A DNA stretch of 64,000 nucleotides from NCBI RefSeq assembly GCF_003086775.1, contig NZ_CP026001.1, forward strand, positions 460,429 to 524,428. The letters run 5' to 3'. Both the position numbers and the translations under genes were made by a program. Under the pieces are notes generated by a model. That model searched no databases. It was given only the letters and a program-made list of their open reading frames with translations, and was not told the DNA's origin. Positions within the stretch are counted from its first letter, which is position 1, and every line of letters starts with the position of its first letter. This DNA comes from Stenotrophomonas sp. ZAC14D1_NAIMI4_1. GTDB taxonomy: Bacteria; Pseudomonadota; Gammaproteobacteria; Xanthomonadales; Xanthomonadaceae. Shown piece after piece: positions 58,869 to 64,000 of the stretch.

Positions 58869-60029
58869 CTACACCCACCGCCCGCCAACAACGACGCGCC
58901 GCTCGGCCGGCACGCCTGCCACCGCTGCGGGACCGTGATCCGCCCGCACTGCCACGAACGTGGCCGGCATCCCCTCGCCCATCCCATGCTCCGGCAGCCC
59001 GATCACCGCCGCCGCATGGGTCGTCACCATCTCCAGCGCCAACATCAGATCCGCATCCGTGTAGAACCCCGAGCGGTAGCCCAGCAACATCGCACGCTGC
59101 AGCAGGTCGCCATTGCCATACGGCCACCAGCAGTCACGGATGTTGTCGTTGCCCGCGAACACCCGCACTCCCGCATCGTGCAGCGCCCGCAGCGGCGGGA
59201 ACGGGTGGTCGCCCGGCGCGTTGCTCATGATCGCCACGCCGGCAGCGGCCAATGCCTCGCCCACCTGCAGCGCGCGCGCCAGCGGCACCTCGCCCAGGGC
59301 ATACGCGTGGCTGACCGCCACCCTGCCCTGCAGCCCGGCCGCCCGCGTCCGCGCGGCAATGCGCAGCAGCTGGGCCAGGCCGGTTTCACCCGGCTCATGC
59401 AGGTGGATGTCCAGGCGCACGCCATAACGTTCGGCCAGGCCGAACAGCAGGGCCAGCTGCCCTTCGGCATCCCCATCCAGCGTGGTCGGGTCGATGCCGC
59501 CCAGCACCTCCACGCCCTCGGCCAGGGCCTGTTCCAGCACCGCGGCCGTGCCCGCGCAGGACATCACGCCCGCCTGCGGAAACGCCACCAGCTGGATCTG
59601 CATGATGTCCGCACAGCGTTGCGCGGCCTCGCGTACGGCCTGCAGGTGGCGCAGGCCGGTGCTGGCGTCGATATCCACGTGGCAGCGCATGGCCACGGTG
59701 CCGAAGCCACTGCACTGGCGGATCAGCGCTTCGGCGCGGTCCACCATCGGTGCGGCCCCGGCCACGGCGGCCTTCTCCACCGCCAGACGCTCGCGCAGGC
59801 TGGCCACCGGTTGATGCGGATGCCAGCGATCACCGACGAAGCTCTTGTCCAGGTGGATATGGCCATCGACCAGCCCGGGCAGCAAGGTGAAACCCTTCAG
59901 GTCGATGATCCTGGCACCTTCGGCCGGGGCCGCCGCGCGGTTGAGCCCCTCGAAACGGCCGTCGCGGATGTGGAAATGCACCGGCGCACCATCGCGATCG
60001 ACGCCGCCCTGGACGAACTGCAGGGTCAT
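58869..60029 (-). CDS. Cytosine-deaminase-like amidohydrolase
   Basis: The product is 386 residues from ATG 60029 (MTLQFVQGGVDRDGAPVHFH) after GGGAG. Features of the cytosine-deaminase/N-isopropylammelide family: LPGLVDGHIHLDKSF (His-x-His and Lys), AMRCHVDIDASTGLRHLQAV (His), LDIHLHEPGE (His), VSHAYALGEV (His) and FAGNDNIRDCWWPYGNGDLL (Asp). No signal peptide, so cytoplasmic. Likely deaminates a pyrimidine- or triazine-type ring; exact substrate uncertain. Confidence 0.86.
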   Translation of the reverse strand: MTLQFVQGGVDRDGAPVHFHIRDGRFEGLNRAAAPAEGARIIDLKGFTLLPGLVDGHIHLDKSFVGDRWHPHQPVASLRERLAVEKAAVAGAAPMVDRAEALIRQCSGFGTVAMRCHVDIDASTGLRHLQAVREAAQRCADIMQIQLVAFPQAGVMSCAGTAAVLEQALAEGVEVLGGIDPTTLDGDAEGQLALLFGLAERYGVRLDIHLHEPGETGLAQLLRIAARTRAAGLQGRVAVSHAYALGEVPLARALQVGEALAAAGVAIMSNAPGDHPFPPLRALHDAGVRVFAGNDNIRDCWWPYGNGDLLQRAMLLGYRSGFYTDADLMLALEMVTTHAAAVIGLPEHGMGEGMPATFVAVRADHGPAAVAGVPAERRVVVGGRWV

Positions 60030-60215
60030 GGGGGGAACTCCCGTAAAGCCATCAAGGGGCCCATCGTGCGCCGCCCCCCCCGGCATCGGCCAACGAAATA
60101 TCTGCATGTCTCGTATTCGCCAGCGCAATGAATGGCCACCGGTGTCGACGTGATCGGCACGCCCGGTGCACGCCTGAACGGGTACCATAGACACCTGTTT
60201 CCGCTGTGATGCCGC

Positions 60216-60857
60216 ATGGGCCCGTCCGACCGCCACGATCGTCTCCGCCGCTGGCAGGCCGCGTCCCTGCTGGCCGCTGCGCCGATCGCCAGCCTGTCCG
60301 CCGCCGATGCCGGTGCCACCGCGCCCCTGCAGGCACCGCCCGGACAGCAGCGCGTCGCGCCATCCGCCCTGGTCGAGCTGCTGCACCAGCGCGTGCTGGC
60401 CGGCCCCAGCGCAACCGGAACCCTCGAAAGCTGGTGCGCCGAGCACGGCCTGGCTGAACAGGCCCGCGTGCGCGCCGTCCGCGTACATGGCCAGGACAAG
60501 GCGGCACCGGCCGATGTACTGAAGGCGCTCGGCGCAGGCGCCGGTACTCCGCTGCGCTATCGGCGGGTGCAGCTGGTCTGCGGCAACCGCGTGCTCTCCG
60601 AAGCCGACAACTGGTACCTGCCGGACCGCCTCAGCACCGCCATGAACCAGGTGCTGGACAGCAGCGACGAACCCTTCGGCCGCGTGGTGGGTCCGCTCGG
60701 TTTCCAGCGCCAGACCCTGGCCGACCAGACCTTCTGGCCGCCGCGCGGCGAAGGCGACCACGGCGTGATCCTGGAAGTACGCGCCCTGCTGCGCGACCGC
60801 CAGCAGCAGCCCTTCAGCTACGTCATCGAGTCGTACAGCGTGCAGGCACTGCCGTAA
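60216..60857 (+). CDS. Exported chorismate-lyase-like protein
   Basis: The 213-residue protein has an N-terminal export signal (RRWQAASLLAAAPIASLSAA, possibly Tat-like). The domain resembles chorismate pyruvate-lyase/UbiC-type folds: RYRRVQLVCGNRVLSEADNW, YLPDRLSTAMNQVLDSSDEP and FGRVVGPLGFQRQTL. UbiC is cytoplasmic, so an exported member should have another role. It is divergent from the deaminase-like gene. Confidence 0.7.
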   Translation: MGPSDRHDRLRRWQAASLLAAAPIASLSAADAGATAPLQAPPGQQRVAPSALVELLHQRVLAGPSATGTLESWCAEHGLAEQARVRAVRVHGQDKAAPADVLKALGAGAGTPLRYRRVQLVCGNRVLSEADNWYLPDRLSTAMNQVLDSSDEPFGRVVGPLGFQRQTLADQTFWPPRGEGDHGVILEVRALLRDRQQQPFSYVIESYSVQALP

Positions 60858-60894
60858 CGGCCTGGCCGGCCTGGTCAGTCAGTCAGGCTTGACG

Positions 60895-61569
60895 CTATTG
60901 GCTGATGCCGTTGGCCGCCGGATCGATGGAAAACACGAAGCGCCCCACGGATTGCTCCTTGCCCAGCACGTACTCGGCCGTGATCAACGCGTAGTGCGGC
61001 GCGTCGCCGTCCTTGCCGAAAGCGCGAACCCAGTCCCGGAATCCAGTGTCGCTGCGGCTGCGGATCTCGCCCATGCACAGGCTGTAGCCACATGACAGCG
61101 AAGCAAGGGCCACATCGCCGCCCAGTGCCCGGGTGGCCGCCGCCCGGTACAGCGTGCTCAGATCCTGCGCATCCTGATGGCGTGCGGCATCCTGCTCGAA
61201 CTGCTGCAGCGCCGTTTCGAACCCGGCACGGGAACGCAAGACGGTTTCGGCCTCCGCCATCGACAGCGCATTCCCGCTCAGCAACCGGGACTCACCAGCC
61301 AGGTAATCCTGATTGGACGCCGCCACGCGCTGTACAGGGGGCGCAGGGGCCGGAGGCGGCACAGGCGCAACCACCGGCGCCGGCGCCGCGGCAGGTGTGC
61401 GTGCAGCGTCGTCGGGCAACACGACGTCACCCGCTGCCTGCTCCGTGGCCGTCGCTCGCTCGCCTGGTCCGGACGCAGCGGCGCGGTTCGTCGTTCCAGC
61501 ATCGTCCCTGTTGCAGCCTGGCAACATCGCCAGCAACAGCCCGGCCATCCATAGCCCTCGTAGTCCCAT
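60895..61569 (-). CDS. Hypothetical lipoprotein, 224 aa
   Basis: The ATG at 61569 gives MGLRGLWMAGLLLAMLPGCN, a lipoprotein signal with lipobox LPGC. An Ala/Pro-rich linker (APAPVVAPVPPPAPAPPVQR) and a helical C-terminal domain follow, with ALGGDVALASLSCGYSLCMG and HYALITAEYVLGKEQSVGRF. Two close cysteines may be linked. Family not recognised. Confidence 0.7.
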   Translation of the reverse strand: MGLRGLWMAGLLLAMLPGCNRDDAGTTNRAAASGPGERATATEQAAGDVVLPDDAARTPAAAPAPVVAPVPPPAPAPPVQRVAASNQDYLAGESRLLSGNALSMAEAETVLRSRAGFETALQQFEQDAARHQDAQDLSTLYRAAATRALGGDVALASLSCGYSLCMGEIRSRSDTGFRDWVRAFGKDGDAPHYALITAEYVLGKEQSVGRFVFSIDPAANGISQ

Positions 61570-61791
61570 CCCTGCGCTCCCTGCGTCGAAGTCCCACGTC
61601 ATGCCAGTTCGCACGCCTTCCACCATCTGCACCGCATCAAGGGAAGGCCGTCGCCATCGGACCTTTCGCTTTCATCGCGATGCCCGCGGATCGGCCTGCG
61701 CCTGAACCAACGCAGGCCTCCCGCGCGCAGGGCAGCTCACTTTGCAACAATTTTCATGGGCATCGGCGCGCAAAGGCGTAATCGTGCCCAC

Positions 61792-62403
61792 ATGTGCATC
61801 GAACCGAACTCCGCTTCCCACCTTGCCCTGCACCCGGTACTGCGCCGCCACCTGCTGCACCTGGGCCACGGCTCCATCAACCTGCGCTCGCTGCAGCGCA
61901 CCGATCTGGCCGGCTGGCGCACGCTGTGCGGACAGCGGCGCAGTGGCTGCCACCTGGCCTGCCGCACCGATGCCGAGGTGCAGCTGTTCATCGGCATCCA
62001 GCGCTCGCGGCTGCAGGAAGACAATGATCGCCTGCTGCTGGGCGTGTTCGACCAGGCCAGCCACGCCCTGGTCGACCAGATCACGGTGCGGCTGCAGTCG
62101 GCACGCGGTCGCAGTGCCGAGCTGCAACGCTTCTGCCAGGCCGACTGGGGCGATGCGCAACGCTTTGCACACACGCTGCATGCACTGTGCCCCTTCCTGT
62201 TTGAACAGGTCGGGCTGCACCGCGTCTACGTGATGCTGCCGCCCGACGACAGCGCCGGGCTTTCGGACGTGCTGCGCGCGGCCGGCTTCCAGAAGGAGGG
62301 CCTGCTGCGCGACCATCATCTGGGCGCGGACGGCTGGGAGGATCGCAGCCTGCATGCACTGACCGCGTCGACCTGGCGCCCCCAGCAGGCCGCGGTGGGT
62401 TAG
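61792..62403 (+). CDS. GNAT-type N-acetyltransferase
   Basis: The 203-residue protein starts at ATG 61792 (MCIEPNSASHLALHPVLRRH); an ATG at 61756 is an alternative and neither has a clear Shine-Dalgarno. The C-terminal half has the GNAT end segment ALCPFLFEQVGLHRVYVMLP, DVLRAAGFQKEGLLRDHHLG and DGWEDRSLHALTASTW, typical of RimJ/RimL-like acetyltransferases. The acetyl-CoA pyrophosphate loop is weak, so activity is uncertain. Its last bases overlap the end of the cdh gene on the other strand. Confidence 0.65.
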   Translation: MCIEPNSASHLALHPVLRRHLLHLGHGSINLRSLQRTDLAGWRTLCGQRRSGCHLACRTDAEVQLFIGIQRSRLQEDNDRLLLGVFDQASHALVDQITVRLQSARGRSAELQRFCQADWGDAQRFAHTLHALCPFLFEQVGLHRVYVMLPPDDSAGLSDVLRAAGFQKEGLLRDHHLGADGWEDRSLHALTASTWRPQQAAVG

Positions 62404-63191
62404 CGCACGCGCTCCAGCGCAGAGCCGGCACCCGTCAGCACGCTGCAGGCATGGTCCTGCAGTTCCTCGGCACTGGCGTCGTTGCCGGTGGCGGGGTCGA
62501 GCCGGGTGGCCAGCAGCACGAAACCGGGCGCACCGCGCACATCGCGGTGGCCCGCCACCAGCAGGCTCCAGTTGCCGACGTCAGCCGGGCCGCTCAGGTC
62601 GAAGGCCAGCAGGTTCAGCGGGTTGGCGGTCAGCTCCGCACCGGCCAGCAGGCGCGCCTGGTACTGGTGGCCACGCAGCAGCACCGGCAACGGTGCCCAG
62701 CGCATCCCCAGCGCCGCCTGCTGCGCGTCCAGCGCCTGCACCACATCGGCACGCAGGCAGTCCACGTGGATGTGCAGCTGGTGCTGCGAGCGGCCATGCG
62801 GCGAGTTCAACGCCAGGCTGGCCACCTCGCGCGGCAGCGGCTGGGCCAAGGCCTGCTGGGTGTGGGAACGGGCCCGCCACGCCGCGGCAAAATAGTTGGG
62901 TACGCCCTTGCGGTAGAGCCCCGGGCTCTCGATGCCACTGACCTTGTCCAGCGGCATCAGCAGGAACTGGAAATCGCCATGGGAGTCCTTCACCAGCACA
63001 TCGCGCCGGTCAGCCGCTTCTTCCATCTGCAGGCAGCTGCCCTGCGGTCCCTGCGCGCTTCGGCAGTCGCGTTCGATCAGGCGCCACAACGCATCGGAAT
63101 GGGCCGGAGGTGCCGGGGTGCTGGAACAACCGGCCAGCACGGACAGGGACAGGAACAACGGAAGCAGACGGGGCACGACACTCACATTCAA
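62400..63191 (-). CDS. cdh: CDP-diacylglycerol diphosphatase, lipoprotein
   Basis: The 263-residue protein has a lipoprotein signal (LLPLFLSLSVLAGCSS) and a HIT-superfamily-type Cdh domain. DALWRLIERDCRSAQGPQGS and FLLMPLDKVSGIESPGLYRK match, and the catalytic-type histidines lie in RSQHQLHIHVDCLRADV. Cdh hydrolyses CDP-diacylglycerol to CMP and phosphatidate at the envelope. Usual length and pattern. Confidence 0.9.
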   Translation of the reverse strand: MNVSVVPRLLPLFLSLSVLAGCSSTPAPPAHSDALWRLIERDCRSAQGPQGSCLQMEEAADRRDVLVKDSHGDFQFLLMPLDKVSGIESPGLYRKGVPNYFAAAWRARSHTQQALAQPLPREVASLALNSPHGRSQHQLHIHVDCLRADVVQALDAQQAALGMRWAPLPVLLRGHQYQARLLAGAELTANPLNLLAFDLSGPADVGNWSLLVAGHRDVRGAPGFVLLATRLDPATGNDASAEELQDHACSVLTGAGSALERVR

Positions 63192-63224
63192 CGGTTGGGC
63201 CAGCGGGCCATTGTAACGCGGCCC

Positions 63225-64000
63225 TCAGCCCGGCACGGCCGCCTCCACCTCGGCTTCTTCAACCTTGCCCGGCGTGTACTTGGTCGCACCGAAGTACAGC
63301 ACGCGCCACTGGCTGAGGTTGCCGATGAACCAGTGCGCCACCGAATCGTGGCCGTAGCCATCAAAGAAGGTTTCCACCTCCGGCGGCAGCAGGGTCGTGT
63401 CATCCCACGACTCCAGGGTCACCCGCTCGGCCATGGTCAACGACGCGCCCCGCTCGCGGCGACGCCGCAGGCCGACGATCTTGCCGACCATCGTGTCGTT
63501 TTCTTTCTCCAGCCCACGCCGCTGCTTGCGCACGGCCGACAGCTCGTCGTCACGCACCTTGAGTTCGTCGGACACGCGATTCCACTCGGCGGTCTTGTCT
63601 GCATTGCCCTGGTCGGCCAGGTGCAGGTTGTCGTTGTCCCAGGGCGCGGGCAGCTGCGACTGCCGCCGGCGCAGGGTCCGTACCTGTTCACGCAGCGCCT
63701 CCTCGCGCGCCGCCAGGCGCTGCATTGATGGCAACTGATCGCCCCGCGCCACGCGCACCCGCATCCAGCGGTACAGCAGCTGCATGTGCGCGGCCTGTAC
63801 ATCCTCCATGCGCCCGCGCTTGACCCGAACCGCCTGCAGATAGGCGTTGAACACGGCCTGCAGCTCCGGATCCTGCTTGTCGAACTCGGCCTTTACGTGA
63901 TCTTCCAGAAGGCTGATCGGGTTGAGCAGCACGCCACCGGCCTGCGCCATGTCGTACATCTCGTTGAGGGCAAAGCGCGCGATGCTGTTCTGCCGCCCCT
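63225..64000 (-). CDS. DUF2235 (Tle1-like phospholipase) protein, C-terminal part
   Basis: The reading frame continues beyond the right end of the window (RQNSIARFALNEMYDMAQAG before the first in-window ATG at 63959). Visible residues are helical with a long coiled-coil-like middle (LREQVRTLRRRQSQLPA, KQRRGLEKENDTMVGKIVGL). They end FFDGYGHDSVAHWFIGNLSQ, characteristic of DUF2235 proteins, many of which are T6SS Tle1 phospholipase effectors. The catalytic GxSxG region lies outside the window, so activity is not visible. It suggests T6SS cargo also at this end. Confidence 0.72.
   Translation of the reverse strand, partial: GRQNSIARFALNEMYDMAQAGGVLLNPISLLEDHVKAEFDKQDPELQAVFNAYLQAVRVKRGRMEDVQAAHMQLLYRWMRVRVARGDQLPSMQRLAAREEALREQVRTLRRRQSQLPAPWDNDNLHLADQGNADKTAEWNRVSDELKVRDDELSAVRKQRRGLEKENDTMVGKIVGLRRRRERGASLTMAERVTLESWDDTTLLPPEVETFFDGYGHDSVAHWFIGNLSQWRVLYFGATKYTPGKVEEAEVEAAVPG

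Overview
The window is high-GC chromosomal DNA that looks like Stenotrophomonas (S. maltophilia complex, Xanthomonadaceae). The evidence is the house-keeping proteins (GlnE, an 895-residue homodimeric AceE, a YceI lipoprotein) and, most tellingly, dozens of short palindromes that begin with GTAG. These match the SMAG class of REP elements described from S. maltophilia. No tRNA, rRNA or CRISPR array was seen.

Layout. 1-12.5 kb is core: the glnE 3' end, a 1-kb tandem SMAG array, a YhhQ-type queuosine-precursor transporter, an ELM1-like protein, a RutE-like nitroreductase, a YceI lipoprotein, a PadR/ferric-siderophore-reductase pair with a double palindromic operator, and aceE with a strong terminator. 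12.6-34.5 kb is an accessory island rich in defence-type genes. It holds a low-GC membrane-anchored NACHT NTPase; McrBC; small paralogous proteins with stem-loops that sequester the Shine-Dalgarno; a structured RNA-like leader with two UUCG hairpins; a tightly overlapping three-gene operon (DUF6361-like protein, double-HKN phospholipase-D-like protein, DEAH/SNF2-like helicase); a WYL regulator; an EcsC-like protein; a HEPN-like protein; a zinc-ribbon protein overlapping a 32-aa membrane peptide; and a polytopic membrane protein.

34.8-42.4 kb starts with a YncE-like beta-propeller. It then carries, all on the minus strand, a remnant type VI secretion cargo locus: a 5'-truncated VgrG tail, a small beta-domain protein, a probable M15-type peptidoglycan peptidase effector, two paralogous periplasmic proteins (likely immunity), an intact PoNi-type immunity gene, a toxin C-terminus remnant and a frameshifted second PoNi copy. 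The VgrG tail abuts the 3' tail of an unrelated alpha/beta hydrolase on the other strand, which looks like a deletion scar.

42.5-64 kb is metabolic and regulatory: an operon (AraC regulator, isochorismatase-like hydrolase, DoxX, Tat-exported amidohydrolase, MFS transporter with a C-terminal monooxygenase-like domain); a two-component pair with a propeller sensor kinase; an MFS/LysR divergent pair; two further amidohydrolases; an ankyrin lipoprotein; a second LysR; a chorismate-lyase-like exported protein; a GNAT acetyltransferase; CDP-diacylglycerol diphosphatase; and the 3' end of a DUF2235 (Tle1-like) protein. Two inverted copies of a repeat block of about 470 bp (near 52.2 and 58.6 kb) flank a 6-kb segment.

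The most interesting candidates are the 23.6-31.4 kb operon with its WYL regulator, the membrane NACHT protein, the structured leader near 22.3 kb, the repeated SD-masking stem-loops, and the T6SS cargo remnants. All functional calls come from reading translated sequence and motifs; no database search was run.
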